DNA of 64,000 nucleotides, from positions 186,001 through 250,000 of the forward strand of contig NZ_BMNW01000004.1 in assembly GCF_014646755.1 (NCBI RefSeq), read 5' to 3'. A program made the position numbers and the translations under genes. This document shows positions 54,524-61,635 of this stretch, piece by piece. Source of the DNA: Pseudomonas asuensis. GTDB lineage: Bacteria; Pseudomonadota; Gammaproteobacteria; Pseudomonadales; Pseudomonadaceae. The notes below the pieces were generated by a model, which ran no database searches, had not been told where the DNA came from, and saw nothing but the letters and a program-made list of their open reading frames with translations. Positions within the stretch are counted from its first letter, which is position 1. Every line of letters begins with the position of its first letter.

Positions 54524-55501
54524 GTGAGCCCGTTATCGTCCCACCTGCCGGCCTGTGCCTTTGCACTACTACTGAGCGGCGCACCGTTTACCTATGCGGC
54601 AGATGCAGCCTCTGCGGGCAGTCCGGCACAGGCGCATGGTTCCCATAACACCATGAACCATGGGCAGATGGACCACAGCCAGATGTCCCATGAGCACATG
54701 GGCCATGGCTCGATGAACCACGGATCAATGGAGCATGGCGGCGCGGAGCACAGTAGCCATACGGCTACCCAGAGTGCGCCAGCTGCCCAAAGCCGTACGC
54801 CAATCCCGCCTGTGACTGACGCCATGCGCGAAGCAGCCTTTCCCCCGCTCGCCGGGCATGCGGTCCACGACAGCGCCATCCATAGCTACCTGCTGTTCGA
54901 TCAGCTCGAATGGCAGGACGCCAAGGGAGGCGCTACGCTTAACTGGCAAGTCGAAGGCTGGATCGGCGGGGATGTAGACCGTTTCAATTTTCGCTCCGAA
55001 GGGCAGCGCACCAACGGTCATACCGAAGAGGCTGAAATTCAGGCACTTTGGGGTCATGCCATCACACCCTGGTGGGAAACGGTGGTGGGTGTCCGGCAGG
55101 ATTTCAAACCCGGCTCGCCTCAGACATGGGCAGCGTTTGGCATCCAGGGCGAAGCCATCAAGGACTTGGATCTGGAAGTAACAGCCTTCTTGGGTGAAGG
55201 CAACCAGACGGGTCTGCGTCTAGAGGCGAAGTACGACATGATGCTGACCAACAACCTTATCCTGCAGCCTCACACTGAACTTAACTTTTACGGCAAGAAT
55301 GATGAGGCCCGTGGCACAGGCTCAGGCCTCTCTGAAACCGAATTCGGCCTGCGTTTGCGCTACGAAATCACGCTGCAATTTGCGCCCTATGTAGGTGTGT
55401 CGTGGAATAACACACATGGCCAGACCGCATCATACGCGCGCGAAGAAGGCGAGGACACGCATGATGCCCGGCTGGTAGCCGGTATTCGGATGTGGTTCTA
55501 A
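54524..55501 (+). CDS. copB: outer membrane copper resistance protein CopB
   Basis: Outer-membrane beta-barrel that partners CopA. The likely start is GTG at 54524, six bases after an AAGGAG that overlaps the copA stop; ATGs at 54506 and 54518 are alternatives. The signal peptide ends near TYAADAAS. A Met/His-rich segment follows ([20 protein letters not shown] and more), then the CopB barrel from about residue 120 to the end with [14 protein letters not shown]-like strands and a final aromatic residue (RMWF). It is cotranscribed with copA and a cytochrome gene two bases downstream. Confidence 0.93.
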   Translation: MSPLSSHLPACAFALLLSGAPFTYAADAASAGSPAQAHGSHNTMNHGQMDHSQMSHEHMGHGSMNHGSMEHGGAEHSSHTATQSAPAAQSRTPIPPVTDAMREAAFPPLAGHAVHDSAIHSYLLFDQLEWQDAKGGATLNWQVEGWIGGDVDRFNFRSEGQRTNGHTEEAEIQALWGHAITPWWETVVGVRQDFKPGSPQTWAAFGIQGEAIKDLDLEVTAFLGEGNQTGLRLEAKYDMMLTNNLILQPHTELNFYGKNDEARGTGSGLSETEFGLRLRYEITLQFAPYVGVSWNNTHGQTASYAREEGEDTHDARLVAGIRMWF

Positions 55502-55503
55502 TC

Positions 55504-56178
55504 ATGGCCATGTTGAAAGCCGCCCTGCTGCTAGTTGTTGCCGTTATGGCAATTGCTGCAGTGGCGGTGTATTCCGGCGTGATCAGCGTCGCGGCGGACG
55601 ATCCCTATAAACTTCAACCGGTGCAGAGCCTGATCGTCATGCTGCGTGATCGCTCCATCGAAGTACGATCCGAGCGGATAACAGTGCCGGATCTGAAAGA
55701 CAAAGCGCTTATCCGTTCAGGCGCAGGAAATTACAACGCTATGTGTGTAAGTTGCCACTTGGCACCTGGACTTGATGAAACCGAGCTAAGCAAAGGCCTT
55801 TACCCTGCCCCGCCTAATCTAAGTCAACAAAGCATTACTGATCCGGCCGAAGCGTTCTGGATCATCAAGCATGGAATCAAAGCCACCGGTATGCCTGCCT
55901 GGGGCAAAAGCATGGAGGATAGCTACATTTGGGGGCTTGTGGCCTTCCTGCAAAAACTGCCAACCTTAAATAGTGAGCAATATCAGCAGTTAGTTGCCTC
56001 TAGTGATGGTCACTCGCATGGCAGTGGACAACTGAATAGTCATTCACATGGCCTGCGTACCTATCCACAGGGAGAGCCTGGAACCCAGAGAAATCAGGCT
56101 ATGGACAAAATAAAGCCGCCAACCGATCTGCCTCAAGTTATACACAAGCATGCTGATAGCACAGACCATGTGCACTAA
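55504..56178 (+). CDS. membrane-anchored c-type cytochrome in the copper operon
   Basis: A 224-residue protein with an N-terminal hydrophobic anchor (about 4-28, KAALLLVVAVMAIAAVAVYSG). A single haem-binding CVSCH motif lies near residue 82 (NAMCVSCHLAPGLDETELSK), and the axial Met is probably in TGMPAWGKSMED. The C-terminal 60 residues are rich in histidine (DGHSHGSGQLNSHSHGLRTY and HKHADSTDHVH). It starts two bases after the copB stop, so it belongs to the cop operon. Role inferred: electron transfer and/or copper binding linked to CopA. It is not one of the classical CopABCD proteins. Confidence 0.88.
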   Translation: MAMLKAALLLVVAVMAIAAVAVYSGVISVAADDPYKLQPVQSLIVMLRDRSIEVRSERITVPDLKDKALIRSGAGNYNAMCVSCHLAPGLDETELSKGLYPAPPNLSQQSITDPAEAFWIIKHGIKATGMPAWGKSMEDSYIWGLVAFLQKLPTLNSEQYQQLVASSDGHSHGSGQLNSHSHGLRTYPQGEPGTQRNQAMDKIKPPTDLPQVIHKHADSTDHVH

Positions 56179-56336
56179 ATAAAACCCTTGTGGATAAAAT
56201 GAAACCAGCCGCCAACATAATATTTATGAAGGACGTGAGAAAGAGTAAGCACGCCTTCAGGAGCAAAGAAGGCAGCAAAGCGGGACTTGTCTAAACCGAT
56301 GGAAACCGAATTTGGCCAGGACAGGCCGGATAAATG

Positions 56337-56368
56337 TCAGGGCAAAGACTAGGCAGCCTTTGCCCTGA
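56337..56368 (-). terminator. hairpin after the KGG gene cluster
   Basis: TCAGGGCAAAG (56337-56347) pairs perfectly with CTTTGCCCTGA (56358-56368). It lies nine bases beyond the stop of the last KGG gene on the minus strand, followed there by ACATTTATCC. Confidence 0.65.
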
Positions 56369-56377
56369 TATGACTAT

Positions 56378-56545
56378 TTAGCTACGGCCGCCGCCGTGGC
56401 TGTTCTGACCACCTTTGCGGCCAGCTTCAGAAGCCTTTTCACGGTCATTGGCGAAATTACCGCCGCTATTCTGACCGCCTTTGCGACCTGCTTCAGATGC
56501 TTTCTCACGATCGTTAGCGAAATTGCCTGGGTTGTTATTTGCCAC
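56378..56545 (-). CDS. KGG-repeat stress protein, copy 1 (YciG-like)
   Basis: A 55-residue hydrophilic protein with two KGG repeats: NFANDREKASEAGRKGGQNS occurs twice, followed by the tail HGGGRS. This is the stress-induced repeat family that includes E. coli YciG and Bacillus GsiB. It begins with GTG at 56545; the GAGGAGAAAGACA before it aligns with the same site in the other two copies, which supports this start. It is too short for usual ORF cut-offs. It is the last of three tandem paralogues. Function in the family is general stress or desiccation protection, not mechanistically defined. Confidence 0.88.
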   Translation of the reverse strand: MANNNPGNFANDREKASEAGRKGGQNSGGNFANDREKASEAGRKGGQNSHGGGRS

Positions 56546-56641
56546 TGTCTTTCTCCTCTATTCGGATTGGGACTGGACTGAAATACAACGTGTCAGTTCA
56601 GCTAGGTGGACGAAGCTGTGCTCCGCCGTACGTGGGGTTAT

Positions 56642-56812
56642 TTAGCTACGGCCGCCGCCATGGCTATTTTCGCCACCTTTCTTACCTGCTTCAGATGCTT
56701 TCTCGCGGTCATTGGCGAAGTTACCGCCACTGTTCTGGCCACCTTTTTTGCCAGCTTCAGATGCCTTTTCACGATCGTTTGCAAAATTGCCTGGATTGCT
56801 ATTCTGAGTCAT
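56642..56812 (-). CDS. KGG-repeat stress protein, copy 2 (YciG-like)
   Basis: A 56-residue paralogue starting MTQNSNPGNFANDREKASEA, with the KGG repeat twice (AGKKGGQNSGG and AGKKGGENSHGGGRS). It has a GAGGAGCAAGACC ribosome-binding region ahead of the ATG at 56812. The DNA is close to copies 1 and 3, and the spacer after it also carries the GACTGGACTGA-like sequence shared with the spacer after copy 3, so the duplicated unit included the intergenic DNA. It lies 96 bp upstream of copy 1. Confidence 0.9.
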   Translation of the reverse strand: MTQNSNPGNFANDREKASEAGKKGGQNSGGNFANDREKASEAGKKGGENSHGGGRS

Positions 56813-56865
56813 GGTCTTGCTCCTCATGGATTGAGACTGGACTGATAAACATCTCAGTTCAGATT

Positions 56866-56888
56866 GAATGAAGCCGACAGCTTCATTC
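56866..56888 (-). terminator. hairpin between KGG copies 3 and 2
   Basis: GAATGAAGC (56866-56874) pairs perfectly with GCTTCATTC (56880-56888) over a five-base loop, in the spacer after copy 3. It has no T run, so it may attenuate, stabilise or process the transcript rather than end it. Confidence 0.45.
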
Positions 56889-56901
56889 CTTCAGTGATCA
56901 A

Positions 56902-57072
56902 TCAGCTACGGCCACCGCCATGGCTGTTTTGACCACCTTTGCGCCCGGCTTCGGACGCTTTTTCGCGATCGTTGGCAAAATTACCACCGCTGTTCTGGCC
57001 GCCTTTCTTGCCGGCTTCAGAAGCTTTTTCACGGTCGTTAGCGAAGTTGCCTGAGTTACTATTCTGAGTCAT
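56902..57072 (-). CDS. KGG-repeat stress protein, copy 3 (YciG-like)
   Basis: The promoter-proximal paralogue, 56 residues: MTQNSNSGNFANDREKASEA, then AGKKGGQNSGG, a second NFANDREKASEAGRKGG and the tail QNSHGGGRS. The ATG at 57072 follows AGGAGAAAGAC. It is 71 bp downstream of a predicted AlgU-type promoter -10. Synonymous differences among the three copies show they are not brand-new duplicates. Composition is extremely hydrophilic and probably disordered. Confidence 0.9.
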   Translation of the reverse strand: MTQNSNSGNFANDREKASEAGKKGGQNSGGNFANDREKASEAGRKGGQNSHGGGRS

Positions 57073-57755
57073 GTCTTTCTCCTAATGGATGGGACGTGAT
57101 GCACTGTGTTTTCGCTGAGCGTTTTTCATCAGCGCTCGTAATTTCTGAGGGTCGTTATGGCAGGGAGTTCCAGTTTTTTGCCTGCTTCGAGCCGGTGCAG
57201 ACGAATGGCATCAGCACGAGTCAATCAGTAATGTACTTAAGCGAAGCGGCTGATTTATAAAGAGTTTTTCTTAGCAAGCTGAATGCACAGAAATAATGCA
57301 GCAGCCTCTAACCCTCATCACTGCTGCCTTATAACGGAGCGGTAAGCGCTTCGCCTGAAAACAGGAATAGATGTCTTTATGCATGCAGATAAACACTTAA
57401 TTCCCATCCTGAACAAACCTTGAATTGCCTTTAATTTTTTAAAATACAGCTCGGCAATAACACGCCTTCAAAACAGGCTGGTCTTGCTGACAGGAACCAA
57501 CTCACATTAAAAAGCGATCCAGGCAAACTCGATAATTGCTAACAGGCTTTAGCGGTGAAGGATAGGAATGTCTCTTGTTTGACAGACTTAGCCTTTGTAC
57601 TGATTTTTAGATGCAGCTATCGCTTATCAGTACGGCCTCAAAAGTATCCGAGCTATTTTTCCAACACGCTGGAATGAAATCCAAAACCCAACGTCCTATC
57701 GCATTACAGGCGCTGCCTGCCCTTGAACGGACTCACTCGCGGGAGCGGAGACTTC
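57073..57755. other. intergenic region between the KGG cluster and the phosphatase
   Basis: About 680 bp with no credible gene on either strand. The left end holds the predicted AlgU promoter for the KGG genes. The middle (about 57240-57560) is AT-richer than average and includes a run of T/A around 57430-57450. I see no tRNA, terminator-capped small RNA or repeat, but a small RNA cannot be excluded. Confidence 0.5.
57144..57170 (-). promoter_or_regulatory. predicted AlgU (sigma-22/RpoE-type) promoter for the KGG cluster
   Basis: On the minus strand GAACTC (57170-57165, preceded by G) is followed after exactly 16 bases by TCAGA (57148-57144). The AlgU consensus is GAACTT-N16/17-TCTGA, so each box differs by one base with ideal spacing. 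Transcription would start near 57137, leaving a leader of about 65 bases before the first KGG gene. Stress-type products and position support the call; it is a motif match only. Confidence 0.45.
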
Positions 57756-58316
57756 ATGCAAATCACTCTTGTACGCCACGGCAAACCTGATCACTCCGGC
57801 ACTAAATGGCTTTCGCCAAGAGAGATGATGCAGTGGGTCGAGGGCTATCAAACGGCCAATGTCATCTGCTGCAAACTCCCTGCTGATCTTATACAGCTGG
57901 CGAGCACTGCCGGTGTGCTGGCATGCAGCTCACTCTCGCGCTGCATGCAGTCACTTAATCATCTGGCAGGAGAGCGTCCTTACGAGTGCGATAAAATCTT
58001 TGCCGAAGCACATCTACCTGGGTTCGATCTGCCCTGGCCCAAGCTTCCGGTAAAGATGTGGCGTCTGATGCTACGGTCAGCCTGGTTTTTAGGGTTATCC
58101 AGCCATACCGAGTCGATCTTTGCCTCTAACCAGCGGGCCAAGCAGGCCGCCGACATGTTGATCGCACTTGCTCAGGAACACGGCTCGGTCCTGTTGATGG
58201 GTCATGGCATTATGAACGTATTGATTGCCCATCACCTGCGCAAACAAGGCTGGGCCGGCCCGCTACATCTGGTCTTGAAAGACTTCTGGCACCCTACGGT
58301 CTACCAGAAGGCATAA
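57756..58316 (+). CDS. histidine phosphatase superfamily protein
   Basis: A 186-residue phosphoglycerate mutase-like phosphatase. The N-terminal catalytic motif is ITLVRHGKPD with the phospho-accepting histidine near residue 8. The second conserved arginine is in SSLSRCMQSL near 62, and the C-terminal catalytic histidine is in VLLMGHGIMN near 150. I use the ATG at 57756, preceded by GGGAGCGGAG; a start at 57723 is less likely. No signal peptide. The substrate is unknown; SixA-, CobC- and sugar-phosphate phosphatases share these motifs. Confidence 0.85.
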   Translation: MQITLVRHGKPDHSGTKWLSPREMMQWVEGYQTANVICCKLPADLIQLASTAGVLACSSLSRCMQSLNHLAGERPYECDKIFAEAHLPGFDLPWPKLPVKMWRLMLRSAWFLGLSSHTESIFASNQRAKQAADMLIALAQEHGSVLLMGHGIMNVLIAHHLRKQGWAGPLHLVLKDFWHPTVYQKA

Positions 58317-58470
58317 GATCAGTTCATCGCCTGGTGACCCACTAACCAGATATCGATTTTTTCAGGTGCCCTCTAGGCAAATTGACGTATCGTCATGTTT
58401 GCGCGGTGTTGTCTGTTCCTGCCTGAAAAGGCCACTATTCCCATCGGTTGCGGTTCTGCCAATAATTACC

Positions 58471-59346
58471 ATGCCTATTTTGCTTCGTCCTACGCTTCGT
58501 CTCACATCCTTGTTAGGTGCAGCCCTGCTGGTAAACCTGCCTATAGTGCTTTCCGCACACGCCAGCGACAGCAGCCAGCTTATAGACCTGATCAACCAGT
58601 ACCGCGCGGCCCCACAGCGCTGCGATGAGCAACGTACCGCCCCTGTTAGCCCCCTCGCTGCCAACGAGGCGCTGGCCAAGGTTCGGCTATCTCAAGGGAT
58701 GCAATTGCGTGACGCCTTGCGCGCAGCGGGTTATCAGGCAGCTAAAACTCAGGCCATGGCTCTTTCGGCGCCAGCTGGGGCCGCGTCAGCGATGCAGGTG
58801 TTAACCCAAAGCTACTGCAAAGCTGTGCTGGACGCGCATTACACCGAAGTTGGCGTTTCACGCTCGGGTAATCGCTGGCAAATTGTGCTGGCTCAGCCGG
58901 TTCTCTCAAGCGATATCGGTGACTGGCAGGCTGCCGGGAAAGAGGTGCTGAGGCTCGTGAACGAGGCCCGCGCCACGCCGCGACGCTGCGGAGGCCAATC
59001 GTTCAAGAGTGCCAAGCCGCTCGCCTGGAATGCCAAGCTGGCCAGCACTGCCCTAGTCCATAGCCGCGAGATGGCCTCGCTCGACTACTTCAGCCACACC
59101 GGCAAAGATGGCAGCCAGGTAGATAAACGCGCCCAGCAGCAGGGCTACCAGTGGCGGCGAATCGGCGAGAACATCGCCGGTGGCCCCGGATCGCCAAAGC
59201 AGGTTGTCTCCGGCTGGCTGGCCAGCCCCGGTCATTGCAGCAACATCATGAACCCGGACTATACCCAGATGGGCACAGCTTATGCCGTGAATCCCAAGAG
59301 CAGCGAAGTCATCTATTGGACACAGGTGTTTGGAACGCCGCGTTAA
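58471..59346 (+). CDS. secreted protein with two CAP domains
   Basis: A 291-residue exported protein. From the ATG at 58471 it has a signal peptide ending near LSAHA (about residue 31). Two related CAP/SCP modules follow. The first (about 33-145: QLIDLINQYRAAPQRCDEQ) is degenerate and lacks the HxxE pair. The second (about 155-291: EVLRLVNEARATPRRCGGQSF) is complete, with SREMASLDYFSHTGKDG, GENIAGGPGSPKQVVSGWLASPGHCSNIMNPDYTQMG-type motifs (shown in part) and the end YWTQVFGTPR. CAP proteins bind lipids or act at the envelope; the role here is unknown. A longer frame from 58366 is possible. A terminator follows. Confidence 0.88.
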   Translation: MPILLRPTLRLTSLLGAALLVNLPIVLSAHASDSSQLIDLINQYRAAPQRCDEQRTAPVSPLAANEALAKVRLSQGMQLRDALRAAGYQAAKTQAMALSAPAGAASAMQVLTQSYCKAVLDAHYTEVGVSRSGNRWQIVLAQPVLSSDIGDWQAAGKEVLRLVNEARATPRRCGGQSFKSAKPLAWNAKLASTALVHSREMASLDYFSHTGKDGSQVDKRAQQQGYQWRRIGENIAGGPGSPKQVVSGWLASPGHCSNIMNPDYTQMGTAYAVNPKSSEVIYWTQVFGTPR

Positions 59347-59446
59347 ATATGAATGGGACTGCGGGTATCGCGCTGCTTAACGGCTCTTCTTGCCCCTTCC
59401 TACAGAAGGGTTGAGCGAAGCGATACCTATCATTGTCCAGCCCATA

Positions 59447-59475
59447 AAAAAGCCGCCTATTCGAGGCGGCTTTTT
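59447..59475. terminator. bidirectional terminator between the CAP gene and the antiporter
   Basis: AAAAAGCCGCCT (59447-59458) pairs with AGGCGGCTTTTT (59464-59475) with a five-base ATTCG loop. A and T runs on the two sides allow use from both converging genes. Confidence 0.93.
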
Positions 59476-59489
59476 GTTTTCAACGAGGC

Positions 59490-60806
59490 TTACAGCACCA
59501 TTGCGGCAACCCAACCAAATACCAGAAGCGGCAGGTTGTAATGCAGAAACGTGGGCACTACGGTATCCCAGATGTGGTTATGCTGGCCATCCATGTTGAG
59601 GCCGGCCGTTGGGCCGAGCGTAGAGTCGGACGCAGGCGAGCCTGCATCTCCCAGCGCTCCGGCGGTGCCGATCAAGGCCACAATGGCCAACGGGCTGAAA
59701 CCCAACTGCATGCTTAACGGCACGAAGATCGCGGCAATGATTGGAACCGTCGAGAATGACGAACCAATCCCCATGGTAACCAGAAGGCCGACCAGCAACA
59801 TCAGCAGTGCACCTACCGCCTTGCTATGACCAATCCAGTCCGCGGAGGCATCTACCAGGCTATTGACCTGTCCTGTTGTGGTCATCACTTCAGCAAAGCC
59901 CTGAGCGGTGATCATGATAAAACCGATGGCCGCCATCATCTTCATGCCTTCGGTAAACAGGTCATCGGACTCCTTCCAGCGCACCACACCGGAGGCCGAA
60001 AACACCAGGAAACCGGCCAGCGCACCAATGATCATGGAATCCAGCCACAGCTGCACGCTAAAGGCCACTGCAACGGCCACGCCTGCCATCAACAGGCTCT
60101 TGGGGTTGTAGCTCGCCTCGACATGTTTGGCCTGCTCCAGGCGCGTCAGATCATAAACACGCTTACGACGATAGCTGAAAGACGCAATCACCAAGCCGCA
60201 CAGCATACCCAGTGCTGGGATGGCCATGGCGTGGGTAATGCTGATACCACTGGTATCTACGCCTGCCTTTGCCACGTTAGCCAGCAGGATATCGTTCAAG
60301 AAGATGGTGCCAAAGCCCACCGGCAGGAACATATAGGGCGTTACCAGACCAAACGTCATCACACAGGCAATCAGCCGGCGATCAATCTGCAAGCGCGTCA
60401 GCACGTACAGGAGTGGCGGAATCAGCAACGGAATAAAGGCGATGTGAATCGGCAGGATATTCTGAGAGGAGATAGAAACAGCCAGAATCATGGCCATCAA
60501 TATCCACTTTATCCCGCTGCCGCCCTTAGTCTCGCTACGGCCCACCATGACAAGCACCTTGTCCGCCAGCGCATGCGCCAGCCCGGACTTGCTGATGGCA
60601 ACCGCAAAGGCTCCCAGCATGGCGTAAGACAGCGCCACTGTAGCGCCTGAGCCCAGCCCCGTATTAAAGGCCTTAAGGGTGCCATCCATCCCCAGTCCGC
60701 CCAGCATGCCGCCGACGAGCGCACTGGCGACCATGGCGATCACCACGTTTACGCGGCACAAACTGAGGACCAACATGAGTCCTACGGCCACGACTACTGC
60801 ATTCAT
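59490..60806 (-). CDS. Na+/H+ antiporter family transporter (YuiF-like)
   Basis: A 438-residue inner-membrane carrier with about ten to twelve hydrophobic helices, resembling the YuiF group of the Na+/H+ antiporter family and ion-transporter superfamily. The ATG at 60806 lies six bases after GGAGG; an ATG at 60812 is too close to it. Landmarks are [21 protein letters not shown] near the N-terminus and [19 protein letters not shown], followed by [23 protein letters not shown], where acidic and serine residues line a likely substrate path. YuiF-type proteins are also proposed amino acid carriers, so the substrate is open. Confidence 0.85.
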   Translation of the reverse strand: MNAVVVAVGLMLVLSLCRVNVVIAMVASALVGGMLGGLGMDGTLKAFNTGLGSGATVALSYAMLGAFAVAISKSGLAHALADKVLVMVGRSETKGGSGIKWILMAMILAVSISSQNILPIHIAFIPLLIPPLLYVLTRLQIDRRLIACVMTFGLVTPYMFLPVGFGTIFLNDILLANVAKAGVDTSGISITHAMAIPALGMLCGLVIASFSYRRKRVYDLTRLEQAKHVEASYNPKSLLMAGVAVAVAFSVQLWLDSMIIGALAGFLVFSASGVVRWKESDDLFTEGMKMMAAIGFIMITAQGFAEVMTTTGQVNSLVDASADWIGHSKAVGALLMLLVGLLVTMGIGSSFSTVPIIAAIFVPLSMQLGFSPLAIVALIGTAGALGDAGSPASDSTLGPTAGLNMDGQHNHIWDTVVPTFLHYNLPLLVFGWVAAMVL

Positions 60807-60948
60807 TACCATCCTCCAGCGGAGTGCAAGCCCATCCCAAAAGGCGCGTACTCTGCCGTAATGCAGTAGAAGGAGTCAAAAGCGGATGCCGAGCCGCACC
60901 TACCCAGGCCAGCCCGGCAGGCTGCCGGGTCGTTGAGTGAGACAACTA

Positions 60949-61551
60949 TTACTGCTTGGGCGGCAGCGGCGTACCCACTACGGAATCGCCAATCACCAGG
61001 AAATGGCCACCGGCAATATGATGCAACGTGCGCAGCTCATCGTGCCCTTCAAATGACCAGTGCCCCTCCTTGAAGACGCGTTCATCCGCCTGGGCAGCAA
61101 TCACCTCACCCAGAAATAGATCATACTGCTGCTCGTTGTGCGGTTCCGGCAACAGACGGCACTCCAGCCATGCCACGCAGCCTTCCAGCAGCGGCGCTTC
61201 AACCTGTTCGCCCTTGAATGTCTCCAGCCCGTACAACGCAAACTTGTCCTTCCCACCGCGTTCCAGCTCGCGGCCAGAAGTGGTTCCTACCGTCTGGGCA
61301 ATATCCGCCTGTGTTACCACCGGTACGTTCAATACAAAGGTGCCGGACTGCTCCAACAGCTCTCGTGTCCAGGTGGATTTATCCAGAACCACCGCCACCT
61401 TGGGCGGCTCGAAATCAATCGCCATCGCCCAGGCTGCCGCCATGATATTGCGCTTGCCCTCATGTGCCGCGCTGACCAGAACAGTCGGCCCGTGGTTAAG
61501 CAGCCGGTAAGCCTTGGGCAGAGGAACGGGGCGGCGGGTGGATGCAGTCAT
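60949..61551 (-). CDS. flavin reductase-like protein
   Basis: A 200-residue FMN-binding split-barrel protein of the flavin reductase-like family. From the ATG at 61551 it reads MTASTRRPVPLPKAYRLLNHGP. The FMN-binding segment is RNIMAAAWAMAIDFEPPKVAVVLDKSTWTREL-like (shown in part), and LEGCVAWLECRLLPEPHNEQQYDLFLGEV-like strands follow. The late H-x-AGGHF motif completes the fold. It may reduce flavin for a partner monooxygenase or act directly on a substrate; no partner is adjacent. It lies 84 bp after the CPA1 antiporter gene, same strand. Confidence 0.88.
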   Translation of the reverse strand: MTASTRRPVPLPKAYRLLNHGPTVLVSAAHEGKRNIMAAAWAMAIDFEPPKVAVVLDKSTWTRELLEQSGTFVLNVPVVTQADIAQTVGTTSGRELERGGKDKFALYGLETFKGEQVEAPLLEGCVAWLECRLLPEPHNEQQYDLFLGEVIAAQADERVFKEGHWSFEGHDELRTLHHIAGGHFLVIGDSVVGTPLPPKQ

Positions 61552-61635
61552 GTAAAACTCCGTAAAAGTGAAGCGCAATCATGCGTAACAGCAGGGCGCA
61601 GCAGATGGTCATCATAATTAAGTTGCCGGACTTGT

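Noticed and set aside
59826-60650. 274-codon plus-strand frame inside the YuiF-like antiporter
   Set aside because: Antisense of transmembrane-helix codons; the translation is His/Gln/Arg-rich and shows no domain.
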